64,000 nt of DNA, taken from contig NZ_JACIYP010000002.1 of the NCBI RefSeq assembly GCF_014359905.1, forward strand, positions 1-64,000, in the 5' to 3' direction. This DNA is from Hoeflea sp. (GTDB taxonomy: Bacteria > Pseudomonadota > Alphaproteobacteria > Rhizobiales > Rhizobiaceae). Shown one piece after another: positions 7,710 to 17,123 of this stretch. The notes beneath the pieces were generated by a model. It saw nothing but the letters and a program-made list of their open reading frames with translations. It had not been told where the DNA came from and did no database searches. A program made the translations under genes and the position numbers. The first letter of the stretch is position 1. The number at the start of each line of letters is the position of its first letter.

Positions 7710-9224
7710 TTAGGCGGTTGAAAGCCGGCTCCGCAGCTCGGTCTTGAGCACCTTGCCGTAATTGTTCTTGGGCAGTTCGGTTTCAAAGACATAGGCCTTG
7801 GGGCGTTTGAAACCTGCGATCTGGGTGCGGCAATGGGCATCGAGTTCGGAGGCGGAGGGCGCTTCAGCTCCGGCAGGAACCACCACCGCGACCACCTCTT
7901 CACCCCATTCGGCGCTCGGGCGGCCGATGACCGAGACTTCCGCCACCCCCGGATGGGTCAGCAGCGCTTCCTCGACCTCGCGCGGATAGATGTTGGTGCC
8001 ACCGGAGATGATCACATCCTTGGAGCGGTCGCGCAGCGTGAGGTATCCATCTTCATCGAGGGACCCCATGTCGCCGGTCCAGAGCCAGCCATCCCGGATG
8101 CTCTGTGCGGTGGCATCCGGATTGTTCCAATAACCCTTCATCACAGGAGAACCCGAGGCGATGATCTCGCCGATTTCTCCGGCCGCCCTGTCCTTTCCGT
8201 CCGGGCCGACGATGCGGAGGCGAACGCAGGATTGCGGTTGGCCTACGGAGGCAAGACGGTCGCGCCAGCGCGGATGCTGGCGGTCGATGACATCGGCGCG
8301 CGGCAGCGCCGTCAGCGTCATCGGAGATTCCCCCTGACCATAGATCTGCACGAAGCGCGCGCCGAACTGAGCCGTGGCCGCCTCGATGTCGGCAAGATAC
8401 ATCGGGCCGCCGCCATAGACGATTGTGCGCAAGCCGTCGCCGCCATAGCCGGTCTGCCGCGCTGCCGCCAGAAGCCGGTTGATCATGGTCGGCGCCGCAA
8501 ACATCGTGACATTGCCGAGCCTTGGCGCAAGCGCGCAGAGCTCATTGGCGTCGAAACCGCCCGAGGCGGGGATGACATGGCGGCTGCCGCGAAGCACATG
8601 CATGAAATTGTAAAGACCTGCGCCATGCGACAGCGGGGCGGCATAAACCGCAGCGTCTTCCTCCAGCACGTCATCGACATCGACGAAATAGGCGTAGGTC
8701 ATGGCGTGCAGGTTGGCGTTGGTGAGCATCACGCCCTTCGGCTTGCCGGTGGTGCCCGAGGTGTAGAACAGCCAGGCCAGATCGTCCGCATGACGGGGAA
8801 CGGGCGCCCCGAGCGCTTCGCCGTCCGGTTCAAAGGCGGGATCTGTCTCGAGGTCGTGCAGCGTGCAACCGGGTGGCAGAAGACCGGGCAATTCGGCCTC
8901 CCCCGTTACGAACACCACGCCGCTTCCGGAATCAGCGATGATAAATGCCGCTTCGCGGGCATGAAGCTTGGCATTGATGGGGACCGCGACCGCACCGCAG
9001 AACCAGATGCCGTAGAGCAGTTCGAGATAGGCCGGGCTGTTTTTCATGAAGATGGCGACGCGGTCACCAGGCTTGACCTGATGCCGCGCGCGCAGGCGAG
9101 CGCCGATCTGCGCCGCGTGCAAAGCGAACTCGGCATAGGTTGCGACCTGATCTTCGCCTGAGAGAAGCGCAGGTCGCTCCGCGTGTCTCCTGGCCGTGCG
9201 TACCAGCCATTCCGCCAGGTTCAT
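7710..9224 (-). CDS. AMP-forming acyl-CoA synthetase (long/medium-chain or aryl acid CoA ligase)
   Basis: ANL-superfamily enzyme that activates a carboxylic acid with ATP to an acyl-AMP and then a CoA thioester. The 504-residue protein shows the P-loop motif FYTSGTTGKPKGVMLT (about 170), the YGQGESP region (about 295), the hinge motif GDMGSLDEDGYLTLRDRSKD (about 385) and the C-terminal catalytic Lys region (PKNNYGKVLKTEL). ATG 9224 has GGAG seven bases upstream. It is last in the dctP-cupin-dctQM-iclR-hyuAB run, 165 bases after hyuB, in the same direction. The context suggests it activates a product of HyuAB; the acid substrate is unknown. Confidence 0.9.
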   Translation of the reverse strand: MNLAEWLVRTARRHAERPALLSGEDQVATYAEFALHAAQIGARLRARHQVKPGDRVAIFMKNSPAYLELLYGIWFCGAVAVPINAKLHAREAAFIIADSGSGVVFVTGEAELPGLLPPGCTLHDLETDPAFEPDGEALGAPVPRHADDLAWLFYTSGTTGKPKGVMLTNANLHAMTYAYFVDVDDVLEEDAAVYAAPLSHGAGLYNFMHVLRGSRHVIPASGGFDANELCALAPRLGNVTMFAAPTMINRLLAAARQTGYGGDGLRTIVYGGGPMYLADIEAATAQFGARFVQIYGQGESPMTLTALPRADVIDRQHPRWRDRLASVGQPQSCVRLRIVGPDGKDRAAGEIGEIIASGSPVMKGYWNNPDATAQSIRDGWLWTGDMGSLDEDGYLTLRDRSKDVIISGGTNIYPREVEEALLTHPGVAEVSVIGRPSAEWGEEVVAVVVPAGAEAPSASELDAHCRTQIAGFKRPKAYVFETELPKNNYGKVLKTELRSRLSTA

Positions 9225-9389
9225 CTCACATCTCCACAGTCCAGGCCGATCTTCATCTCAGTTGCCGCCGTCGGCAAGCACGCCTCGGCGGCACTGAGGC
9301 CGGTACGCGCCGATTGCATCAGAAAGGACCGGTGGCTGCCAAGCACGAATTGCGCGCCGCCGCAAGTCATCCAGTCCCTGTGCACGAAT

Positions 9390-10937
9390 TCACACCGCGC
9401 CGTAACCGCCGCCGCCGGGCGTGATCATGAACACCTCGTCGTCGGGGTTCATCTCGCGCTTGCGGGTGTCAACCACATCCTCGCCGTTGATCTGGAACGT
9501 TCCCTTTGCGCCGTCGCCGCCGCCGAAAATGCCTTCCGGGCCATAGGCGAGCCGGCTCGGGATGGTGTTGAGCAGCCAGCGCGAATTGGTGCGCATGCGG
9601 TAGCCGATGCGCTGGCCGTCGCCGCCGGGCTGGCGGCCCGCGCCGCCGGTGCCGCGTTCGAGTTCCTTGCAGGTGAAGGCGATCGGATAGGACGCCTCAA
9701 GCACCTCGACGGGAACCGCCGACACGCCGGTCGGATAGCAGATGGCCGAGAGCCCCGGCTTGTGGGCGCGTGCGCCCATGCCTCCGGAATAGTTGAACAT
9801 GGAGCTGGTGAAGGGCTTGCCCTGGGCGTCCTTGCCCTGGATCTGGATGGTCCAGACCGCGCCCGATCCCTCGGCGACGACGGCATCCGGCAGGATCTGC
9901 GCCAGCGCCTTGAGGATCGGGAACGGCACATACATGCCGACCACATGCCGGGCGTTGACCGGCGAGGGATAGCGCGCATTGACCACGCAGTCGTCGGGGA
10001 GCTTGAGCTTGATCGGCGCCAGCGAGCCCGCATTGTTGGGCAGGTCCGGGTTGAGCGTCGAGCGGATGGCGAAGGTCGCATAGGCGTGGGTGTAGGCCGG
10101 CACCACATTGATGCCCATGGCGCTCGGGCCCGACGAGCCTTCGAAATCGATGGTGATTTCGCCCGCTTCCGGATCCACCGTCACGGCTGTCTTGAGGTCG
10201 ATCACCTCGCCGCCCGGCACGTCGAATTTCGAGGCGCCATGCCAGGTGCCTGCGGGAAGCTTCGAGATCGCGTCGCGCGTGGCCTTCTCCGAACGCGCGA
10301 TGATTTCTTCCGACAGGGTCGAAATGTCATCCAAACCATAGCGGTCGCAGAGCGCGTTCAAGCGTTCGGCGGCGATCATGCCGCTCGAGACCTGCGCGCC
10401 CAAATCGCCCATCAGCGCATCGGGCGTGCGCACATTGCGCTTGATGATATCGAACAGGGTCTTGTTCGGCCTGCCCTCCTCGTAAAGCTTCATCACCGGG
10501 ATCCACAGGCCTTCCTCGTGAATGTCGCGAGCGCCTGAGCCGATGCCGTAGCCGCCGATGTCGGAATGGTGAATGGTCGAGCCGGCATAGGCGATGATGC
10601 GGCCGTCGCGGAAGATCGGCGAGATGATGGTGATGTCGAAGAAATGCCCCGCCGACATCCAGGGATCATTGGTGATCAGCACATCGCCGGGCTTGAGCTG
10701 GTCCATGTCGGTGTGGTCGAGCAGGTTGCGGGCGGCTGCGGCAAGCGAGTTGATATGACCCGGCGTGCCGGTGACCGCCTGGGCCACCATCCTTGCCTTC
10801 TCGTCAAACAGGCCGTTGGCGAGGTCGCCCGCCTCGCGCACGATCGGGCTGAAGGCGATGCGCTGCAGCGCCCTCGCCTGCTCGCTGACGATGCCGATGA
10901 GATTGCTCCACAGGATTTGAAGTTCGACGCCGTCCAT
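9390..10937 (-). CDS. hyuB: Hydantoinase B / oxoprolinase family subunit
   Basis: Beta-type subunit of an ATP-dependent HyuA/HyuB enzyme. Known members hydrolyse N-methylhydantoin or 5-oxoproline, or carboxylate acetone or acetophenone. The 515-residue protein begins with the family block ILWSNLIGIVSEQARALQRI and has GDVLITNDPWMSAGHFFDIT (about 80-100), YAGSTIHHSDIGG and a glycine-rich C-terminus (MITPGGGGYG). ATG 10937 shares its A with the hyuA stop codon, so the two subunits are translationally coupled. The reaction cannot be decided from sequence alone. Confidence 0.92.
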   Translation of the reverse strand: MDGVELQILWSNLIGIVSEQARALQRIAFSPIVREAGDLANGLFDEKARMVAQAVTGTPGHINSLAAAARNLLDHTDMDQLKPGDVLITNDPWMSAGHFFDITIISPIFRDGRIIAYAGSTIHHSDIGGYGIGSGARDIHEEGLWIPVMKLYEEGRPNKTLFDIIKRNVRTPDALMGDLGAQVSSGMIAAERLNALCDRYGLDDISTLSEEIIARSEKATRDAISKLPAGTWHGASKFDVPGGEVIDLKTAVTVDPEAGEITIDFEGSSGPSAMGINVVPAYTHAYATFAIRSTLNPDLPNNAGSLAPIKLKLPDDCVVNARYPSPVNARHVVGMYVPFPILKALAQILPDAVVAEGSGAVWTIQIQGKDAQGKPFTSSMFNYSGGMGARAHKPGLSAICYPTGVSAVPVEVLEASYPIAFTCKELERGTGGAGRQPGGDGQRIGYRMRTNSRWLLNTIPSRLAYGPEGIFGGGDGAKGTFQINGEDVVDTRKREMNPDDEVFMITPGGGGYGAV

Positions 10938-13015
10938 CACAGGACTCCCTTTGTCTTTTCGGCAACGATGCTGCCGCTCGCGTGCAGGGTCGCAACCCAG
11001 TTTTCGAGAATGAAGATTGTTGTTTCGCGTTCTTCGATGATCACCGGACCGGCAATGACGTCGTCCGCTGTGATCATCGAGCGCTGGTGAACCGCAACCG
11101 ATTGCGGCTTGCCGCCGATGAAGACATTGCGGCTTTCCGCCTTGCGTTCGGCCCCGGAGTTCGTCTGCCGGGCAGCCGGCCTGTCGACCTGCGTGCCGCT
11201 GGCGGTGACCAGCCAGTTGACGATCTCGATGCCCATGCCTGAGAGCTTGAGCCCGTACTGATGGTGGTATTCGGTCTCGAACAGATCCTCGATGCGCCTG
11301 CTGTCGCGCGCAGCGATCACATCGACGGGCAGATTGATCCGCACTTCGGATTGCTGACCCGAATAGCGCATCTCCACGGCGAAGGCGAAGCGGGCTTCGT
11401 CGTCGGGGATGCCCGCCTCGCGCAGCGCGTCGCCGCCTTCCCTGGTCATGCTTTCGAGAACCGCGTCGACTGCCGCCCAGTCTAGATTGCCAAGAGGCGA
11501 CACCAGGCTGCGGACCAGATCGATCTGCGCCGGCGTCACCAAAGTCCCGAAGGCCGAGAGCACGCTGGCGAGCGGCGGATAGATCACCTTGGTGCTTTCG
11601 GTGAGTTCGGCGACCATGCAGGCATGGACCGGGCCGGCGCCGCCGAAAGCCAGGAGCGGCAGGCCGCGATAATCGATGCCGCGCTCGGTGGCATGCGTCC
11701 GGGTGGCCGCCGCCATCTGCTCACAGACGACTTCAAAGACGCCCCAGGCCGCCTGCGAGCGGGGAATATTGAGCTTGACGCCGAGCTCGTCGAGCGCCTT
11801 TTCGGCGGCCGCGGTATCAAGCTGCATGTCGCCGCCCAGAAACCGCTTCGGGTCGAGAATGCCAAGCACCACGTCGGCGTCGGTCACGCATGGATCGGCG
11901 CCGCCACGGCCGTAACAGGCCGGTCCGGGCATCGAGCCCGCGCTTTCCGGCCCGATCTTCAAGAGACCCAGATCATCGACCGAGGCGATCGAGCCGCCGC
12001 CGGCGCCGATCTCGATCATGTCGATCGAGGGCACGGTGATCGGCATGCCGCTGCCCGGCTTGAACCGATAGCGCCGGTCGACCTCGAAGGTGCCGGTGAC
12101 CAGCGGCTCATGGTCCTGCACAATGCAGGCCTTGGCGGTGGTGCCGCCCATGTCGAAGGAAATCAGATCCGGAATGCCGAAGATGCGGGAGAAGTAGCAG
12201 GCGACCAGCGCGCCGGCGGCAGGACCCGATTCGATCATGCGGACCGGAATGGTGCTCGCCCGCTCGGCGCCGATGACGCCGCCGTTGGACAGCATGATCA
12301 GCGGCTGCTGCGAGAAGCCGCGGGTCTTGAGCTCGGTGATCAGCGCCGAGAGATAGGGCCGTGTGATCGGCACCGTGTAGGCGTTGATCGCCACCGTCGA
12401 GGCGCGCAGATATTCGCGCATCTGCGGCGCGATGACGCTCGACAGCGAGACATAGATATCGGGCGCTTCCTCGTTGAAGATGCGGCGGACCTCTTCCTCG
12501 TTGGCGCCGTTGCGGTAGGAATTGAGGAAGCATACGGCGACGGACACGATGCCCATCTCGCGGCACCTGGCGATGATCTCGAGGATTTCGGCCCGGTCTA
12601 CCGCAGTGCCGACGGAGGCGTCGGCAAAGGTGCGTTCGTTGACGGTGAAGGTGCGCTCCATCGGGATCAGCGGCTCGGCGAACTCGATCTGCGGGTCGTA
12701 CATGTCATAGCGGTGTTCTTCACGGATATAGAGAACATCGCGGAATCCTTCGGTGAGCAGCAGCGCCACCGGCGGTCCCTTGCGCTCGATCAGCGCGTTG
12801 GTGACCACGGTCGTGGCATGGACAATGACATCATCGACATCGCCGGGCGCGATGCCGGCCTTGCCCAGCACGAGATCCACACCCCGGAAGAAGCCTTCAA
12901 GCAGGTCGTGATGGGTGGTCAGCGTCTTGTCGACATAGGACTGGCCATCGGAGGCCAGAAGCACGGCATCGGTGAAGGTGCCGCCAATGTCGATGGCGAG
13001 TGAATAGCGTGTCAT
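10937..13015 (-). CDS. hyuA: Hydantoinase A / N-methylhydantoinase A family subunit
   Basis: ATP-binding partner of HyuB. The 692-residue protein starts RYSLAIDIGGTFTDAVLL, the ASKHA-type phosphate loop of the family, continues with VIVHATTVVTNALIERKG and ISFDMGGTTAKACIV (about 290), and has LLAFGGAGPVHACMVAE around 470-490. I chose ATG 13015, which overlaps the iclR stop by four bases (ATGA). The upstream extension of the frame belongs to the end of iclR in another frame. The ATP-grasping fold activates a lactam/imide carbonyl or a ketone, depending on the member. Linkage to a TRAP importer points to a small organic acid or imide as substrate. Confidence 0.93.
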   Translation of the reverse strand: MTRYSLAIDIGGTFTDAVLLASDGQSYVDKTLTTHHDLLEGFFRGVDLVLGKAGIAPGDVDDVIVHATTVVTNALIERKGPPVALLLTEGFRDVLYIREEHRYDMYDPQIEFAEPLIPMERTFTVNERTFADASVGTAVDRAEILEIIARCREMGIVSVAVCFLNSYRNGANEEEVRRIFNEEAPDIYVSLSSVIAPQMREYLRASTVAINAYTVPITRPYLSALITELKTRGFSQQPLIMLSNGGVIGAERASTIPVRMIESGPAAGALVACYFSRIFGIPDLISFDMGGTTAKACIVQDHEPLVTGTFEVDRRYRFKPGSGMPITVPSIDMIEIGAGGGSIASVDDLGLLKIGPESAGSMPGPACYGRGGADPCVTDADVVLGILDPKRFLGGDMQLDTAAAEKALDELGVKLNIPRSQAAWGVFEVVCEQMAAATRTHATERGIDYRGLPLLAFGGAGPVHACMVAELTESTKVIYPPLASVLSAFGTLVTPAQIDLVRSLVSPLGNLDWAAVDAVLESMTREGGDALREAGIPDDEARFAFAVEMRYSGQQSEVRINLPVDVIAARDSRRIEDLFETEYHHQYGLKLSGMGIEIVNWLVTASGTQVDRPAARQTNSGAERKAESRNVFIGGKPQSVAVHQRSMITADDVIAGPVIIEERETTIFILENWVATLHASGSIVAEKTKGVL

Positions 13016-13791
13016 GTCGGGTACTCCATGCATCCCAAGTCTTTTGAAATCGCGCGCGCGGCCTTTGTGACTGTGGCGCAAAGCGGGGTCGGCGGTTCGG
13101 CAGGGATTTCCTGCAGCGAACCGGCGACGGTGATGGTGGCGATGAACTTGTTCTCGAGATCGAAGATCGGCGCCGAGATCGCGTTCACGCCTCTGAGCGT
13201 CTCCTCCGGCGCCACGGCCCAGCCGGCCTTGCCGGCGCGGGCGATTTCGGCCTGCAGCCGGGCGGGATCGAAGGCTGCGCCATTGGCCATCGGCGGATGG
13301 TCGGCGGCAAGCTGGGCCGGCAGCAGACCGGGGTCGCCGAAGGCCAGCGCGATCTTGCCCTGCGCCGAGGCGTGAAACGAGAGAAGCGCGCCCGGCTTGG
13401 TAACGATCTGGACGGGCGAATCCATCCGCACGATATCGACCACGCGCATTCCGTTGTCTTCGGGAATGGAGAGCGTGCAGGTGAGTCCGGCCTTGTCGCG
13501 CACCTGCACCATCACCGGCCGCGCGGTGCTTGTGAGCTGCGTGCCGTCGGCAATCGCCTGGCCGAGATGGAACAGCTTGAGCGTCAGCCGGTAGCGCTCG
13601 GTGACCGGGTCCTGCCGGACATAGCCGATGTTGCTCAGCGTCTGCAGATAGCGGTAGACCTTCGCCCGCGGCATGCCGAGCCGCTTGGCCAGATCGGTGA
13701 TCCGCACGTCTTCGTTCATCGGGGCCATTTCCTCGATGATCTGGAAGGCGGCGATGGCCGAGTGGTTGTTGATCTTGCTCGTGTCTTTCAT
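13012..13791 (-). CDS. IclR-family transcriptional regulator of the hyu/TRAP operon
   Basis: DNA-binding regulator of 259 residues: an N-terminal winged helix-turn-helix (about 10-70, with ITDLAKRLGMPRAKVYRYLQ) and a C-terminal ligand-sensing domain ending CATVTKAARAISKDLG. It lies inside the operon, four bases after dctM and overlapping hyuA by four bases, so it is made together with the genes it presumably controls. ATG 13791 has GGGG six bases upstream. Its likely target is the group of TTTCA-type half sites before dctP (17124-17160). Effector unknown; the context suggests the transported substrate or a product of HyuAB. Confidence 0.92.
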   Translation of the reverse strand: MKDTSKINNHSAIAAFQIIEEMAPMNEDVRITDLAKRLGMPRAKVYRYLQTLSNIGYVRQDPVTERYRLTLKLFHLGQAIADGTQLTSTARPVMVQVRDKAGLTCTLSIPEDNGMRVVDIVRMDSPVQIVTKPGALLSFHASAQGKIALAFGDPGLLPAQLAADHPPMANGAAFDPARLQAEIARAGKAGWAVAPEETLRGVNAISAPIFDLENKFIATITVAGSLQEIPAEPPTPLCATVTKAARAISKDLGCMEYPT

Positions 13792-13795
13792 GGCA

Positions 13796-15073
13796 TTACC
13801 CCGGAAACAGGCCTGGCAGCGTCAGCGTCAGAGACGGCACGAAGGCAACCAGGGCGAGGATGATCAGGGAGATCCCGATCATCGGCAGGATTGCGACAGC
13901 CACTTTTTCAAGCGGCGTCTTGCCGATGGCCGAGACGATGAACAGGCAAAGGCCCACCGGCGGCGTGATCATGCCGATCATCAGGTTGAGCACGACCATG
14001 ACGCCGAACTGGACCTGGTCGATGCCAAGCAGCGGAAACAGCTCGTTGAGGATGGGCATCACCAGAACGAGCGCCGCCAGCGGCTCGAGAAACAATCCCA
14101 GCAGCAGCAGAACGGCGTTGAGGAGCAGGATGAGCACCCAGGGCGAGGTGCTGATCTCGAGCATCTGCGCGGCGATTTCAAGCGGGATGTTCTCGATGCC
14201 GAGAATGAAGGAGGTCATGCTGGCCATGGCGACGATCAGCATCACGCCCGCGGTCATGGTGGCCGCCTCATAAAAAGACGTGACGATCTTGGATGCATTG
14301 AGCGTGCGGTAGATCAGCAGTCCCACGCCAAGCGCATAGACCACGGCGACGGCGGCGGCTTCTGTCGGCGTGAAGACGCCGCTGCGAATGCCGCCGACGA
14401 TGATCACCGGCAGCAATAGAGCCGGCAGCGCCTTGACCGCCAGCGGCCACCGTTCCGCGGCCGGGATGGCCGTCGGCAACGGATGATCCTCGCGCCTGGC
14501 TTTGAGGAGCACATAAAAGAGCAGGCCTGCGCACAATGCGAAGGCAGGAATGATGCCGGCCAGGAACAGATCGGCGATCGAGGTTCCGGTCAGCACGCCA
14601 TAGAGAATGAGCGCCAGCGACGGCGGAACCAGCGGCCCCAGAATCGAGCCCGCGGCGGTCAGGGCTGCGGCGTATTCGGGCCTGTAACCGTCGCGCTGCA
14701 TGGCGGGAATCATGACGCTGCCGATCGCCGAGGCTTCCGCGGTTGCGGCACCACTGACGCCGGAGAACATCATGCTGGCAAGCACGTTGACCGCGGCCAG
14801 GCCACCACGGACCCGGCCCACGAGCATCTGTGCGAAGCGCACGATCTGGCGGGTCAGGTCGGCCGAGTTCATCAGATTGCCCGCCAGGATGAAGAACGGG
14901 ATCGTCAGCAGCACGAAATTGTCGATGCCGGCGATCATCTTCTGCGGGAAGCCGATCAGCAGATGAAGCTGGTCGTTGACGATCAGATAGGTGAGTGAGG
15001 AAAGCCCGAGGCTGAAGGCCACCGGAATGCCGATGACCATGAAGCCAAGGAAGGATAGCAGATAAAGGGTCAC
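13796..15073 (-). CDS. dctM: TRAP transporter large membrane subunit, DctM (hyu operon)
   Basis: Permease subunit of 425 residues with about twelve helices, starting TLYLLSFLGFMVIGIPVAF. It has the standard-size DctM motifs FSGVSGAATAEASAIGSVMIP, GSILGPLVPPSLALILYG and FTPTEAAAVAVVYALG, and ends in GLFPG. I chose GTG 15073, which overlaps the dctQ stop by four bases (GTGA); the longer open frame upstream is antisense-like noise within dctQ. It belongs to the shorter, classical DctM branch, unlike the other three DctM proteins of this window. Confidence 0.92.
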   Translation of the reverse strand: MTLYLLSFLGFMVIGIPVAFSLGLSSLTYLIVNDQLHLLIGFPQKMIAGIDNFVLLTIPFFILAGNLMNSADLTRQIVRFAQMLVGRVRGGLAAVNVLASMMFSGVSGAATAEASAIGSVMIPAMQRDGYRPEYAAALTAAGSILGPLVPPSLALILYGVLTGTSIADLFLAGIIPAFALCAGLLFYVLLKARREDHPLPTAIPAAERWPLAVKALPALLLPVIIVGGIRSGVFTPTEAAAVAVVYALGVGLLIYRTLNASKIVTSFYEAATMTAGVMLIVAMASMTSFILGIENIPLEIAAQMLEISTSPWVLILLLNAVLLLLGLFLEPLAALVLVMPILNELFPLLGIDQVQFGVMVVLNLMIGMITPPVGLCLFIVSAIGKTPLEKVAVAILPMIGISLIILALVAFVPSLTLTLPGLFPG

Positions 15074-15633
15074 AGGCTGGTGCCTCCCTGATGCGCCAGA
15101 TCCTGCAACGACTGCCCGTTCACCCAGGCGCGCGCACAGAGCACAATGTCGGCGATGATGCGCAGCGCGAGAAGGGTCATGCCCAGCGGGAGCGCGAAAT
15201 AGACCCAGAACACGCGAGGCGCTTGCGGCGCGTCGGCTCCGAACAGGTCTTCGTAAATGAAGCTCAACGCCGGGATCGGCTGCGATCCCGCAAGGTCGGC
15301 ATAGATATAGCCGTACCAGGCAAGGGCTGCGCACATCGCCACGGACAGCATGCCGCCCAGGATCGCCAGCATCAGCGCCGGCACCCGCGGCAGCGCGTTG
15401 GCGAGGATCGACAGCGCCGCGATCTCGCCGCGCTCATAGGCAAACATCATGGCCAGAAACGAGGTCCAGATGAGCAGATAACGGCACACTTCCTCTGACC
15501 AGAGGAGCGAGGAATTCAGCCCGTAGCGCATGATCACCTGCGCGACCATCACCGTCAGCAGCAGCGCCATCAACGCGACGAGAAGCGCCCTGAGACCCCT
15601 GCGAAAGGCATGATGAAATGCTGATAATGTCAC
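15070..15633 (-). CDS. dctQ: TRAP transporter small membrane subunit, DctQ (hyu operon)
   Basis: Small TRAP subunit of 187 residues with four hydrophobic helices; the block QVIMRYGLNSSLLWSEEVCR is the DctQ signature. I chose GTG 15633 because GGAG lies eight bases upstream and hydrophobic sequence starts soon after; an upstream in-frame start at 15738 would add 35 charged residues with no family match. It is 114 bases downstream of the cupin gene, and that gap carries a strong hairpin. It overlaps dctM by four bases. Confidence 0.88.
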   Translation of the reverse strand: MTLSAFHHAFRRGLRALLVALMALLLTVMVAQVIMRYGLNSSLLWSEEVCRYLLIWTSFLAMMFAYERGEIAALSILANALPRVPALMLAILGGMLSVAMCAALAWYGYIYADLAGSQPIPALSFIYEDLFGADAPQAPRVFWVYFALPLGMTLLALRIIADIVLCARAWVNGQSLQDLAHQGGTSL

Positions 15634-15689
15634 GACATCAACTCCGGTTTGCTGGCCACATGCTGGCGCATTTTGAGCGCGTTGTTCCC

Positions 15690-15713
15690 GGGCCCGGCGA
15701 GAACGCCGGGCCC
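15690..15713 (-). terminator. Hairpin between dctP-cupin and dctQ (attenuator or mRNA stabiliser)
   Basis: GGGCCCGGCG (15690-15699) pairs perfectly with CGCCGGGCCC (15704-15713) around a 4-base loop. A second 7-bp hairpin (15713-15719 with 15728-15734) lies just upstream in the transcript. There is no T-run on the leftward strand, so partial termination or protection of the upstream mRNA end is more likely than full termination. Confidence 0.65.
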
Positions 15714-15747
15714 ATCCTGCTTGGGCACAGGATGTCAATTCAGGATT

Positions 15748-16116
15748 TCAGTCGAAATCGGCTTCCTGATAGTCGGTGAGGTGCCTGTAATCCTCACGAA
15801 CCGGCGCGAACACATCGAGATTGAGGGCAACCTCGCCGCCGATGGCTTCCCCGCAATGGATGACATCGGGGGGAATGCGCACAACCTCGCCTGCCCCGAC
15901 TTCGACCACATCATCGCCGATTTCGAAGCGGACACGGCCGGACACGACATAGGCCAACTGCTCGAAGGGGTGGGAATGGGGCTTCTTCTCCATTCCCGGC
16001 TCCAGCCAGTTCATCACCATCAGGGCGTTGTCGCCGCGGAAGGCGGTTCGCGAAACGCCTTCACGAACCTGTTCCCGGGGAAGCCTGTCCCAGCCATAGA
16101 CCTTGGTCGACGCCAT
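15748..16116 (-). CDS. Cupin-domain protein of the hyu/TRAP operon
   Basis: A 122-residue single-domain cupin. The first motif is visible as KPHSHPFEQLAYVVSGRVRF (about 46-65), with two His and a Glu/Gln that normally hold a metal, and the second as IPPDVIHCGEAIGG (about 82-95), which supplies another His. It starts five bases after dctP and precedes dctQ, so it is cotranscribed with the transporter. Such small cupins act as isomerases, lyases, dioxygenases or simple ligand binders; nothing here decides which. Because it is locked into the TRAP module it may act on the imported substrate. Confidence 0.85.
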   Translation of the reverse strand: MASTKVYGWDRLPREQVREGVSRTAFRGDNALMVMNWLEPGMEKKPHSHPFEQLAYVVSGRVRFEIGDDVVEVGAGEVVRIPPDVIHCGEAIGGEVALNLDVFAPVREDYRHLTDYQEADFD

Positions 16117-16121
16117 GGCGG

Positions 16122-17105
16122 TTACTGGCCCTTTGCGAAGGCTTCGTCGAACTTGGCGATCAACGGATCCTTTTCCTTCCAGGTGGTCACCACCGGGGCG
16201 GTCAGGGCCTTGAGATCGTCGAGATCGGAAAGCTTGTTGACGGTCACCCCGTTTTGCTCAAGGAAAGCGATGGTGTCGGCTTCCTGGGAGGCAGCCAGCG
16301 CATAGGCTTCGGCTGTCGTTTCCTTGCCGGCCAGTTCGACCGCAGCCTTGTCCTCGTCGCTCAACTTGTCCCAGGCAGCACCCGACATCATGATGACGCC
16401 AGGCCAGAAATAATGGCCTGTGAGAGTGAGCTGCTTGGCCGCATTGTAGAGGCTTTCCGATTGGACCGAGGAGACGTTGATCTCGACGGCATCGATGGTG
16501 CCGGTTTCGAGCGCCGAATAGACCTCGCCGTAAGCCATGCCGATCGGGTTGACGCCGATGGCTTCCCAGATCGCCTTGTGCAGCGGGATCGGCACGATGC
16601 GTGTCTTCAGTCCCTTGAAGTCGGCCAGGCTGGTGACCTGCTTGTCCTTGGCGAGGAAGTGGCGAAGCCCGGCTTCGATAAAGCCAACTCCCTTGATCTT
16701 CTTCTCATCAAGCGTCGCCAGAAGCTCGTCGCCCAGATCCGATGTCAGAACCGCAGACAACTGCTCATAGGTCGACACTGTGAAAGGCTGCTGGAGGGCA
16801 TCAAAGGACGCGGCTCCCAGCACCAGAGGCAAGGTTGCCGAGGAGACCAGCGCGCCGTCGATCAGGCCGATCTGGATTCCTTCCAGCAATTGCTTGTCAT
16901 CGCCGAGCTGGCGGTCGCCATAAACCTCGATCTTGACGTTGCCGTTGGTCTTTGCCGCGACCTTCTCGGCGAAGATTTCAAGACCCGTGTGGAAAACATG
17001 GGTCGACGCAGCCGCGTGACCCATTTTCAGGGTGACCTCCTGCGCAGCGGCGAGCGACGGCAGCACCAGCAGGGCTATCCCTGCGAAAACAGACAAACTC
17101 TTCAT
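16122..17105 (-). CDS. dctP: TRAP substrate-binding protein, DctP (hyu operon)
   Basis: Periplasmic solute receptor of 327 residues, first gene of the long operon. A Sec signal peptide (MKSLSVFAGIALLVLPSLAA, cut near AAAQ) is followed by EVTLKMGHAAASTHVFHTGL. The central block KGLKTRIVPIPLHKAIWEAI carries the Arg that binds the substrate carboxylate in this family, followed by GVNPIGMAYGEVYSALETGT. GGGAGGATGGA precedes ATG 17105. The upstream region has repeated TTTCA-type half sites that may bind the operon's IclR protein. The ligand is unknown but should be an organic anion. Confidence 0.92.
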   Translation of the reverse strand: MKSLSVFAGIALLVLPSLAAAQEVTLKMGHAAASTHVFHTGLEIFAEKVAAKTNGNVKIEVYGDRQLGDDKQLLEGIQIGLIDGALVSSATLPLVLGAASFDALQQPFTVSTYEQLSAVLTSDLGDELLATLDEKKIKGVGFIEAGLRHFLAKDKQVTSLADFKGLKTRIVPIPLHKAIWEAIGVNPIGMAYGEVYSALETGTIDAVEINVSSVQSESLYNAAKQLTLTGHYFWPGVIMMSGAAWDKLSDEDKAAVELAGKETTAEAYALAASQEADTIAFLEQNGVTVNKLSDLDDLKALTAPVVTTWKEKDPLIAKFDEAFAKGQ

Positions 17106-17123
17106 TCCATCCTCCCAATTTTT

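Noticed and set aside
9225-9389. Possible small gene or terminator between hyuB and the CoA ligase
   Set aside because: Only a 7-bp imperfectly placed stem (9263-9293) with a 17-base loop and no coding frame; not strong enough to call.
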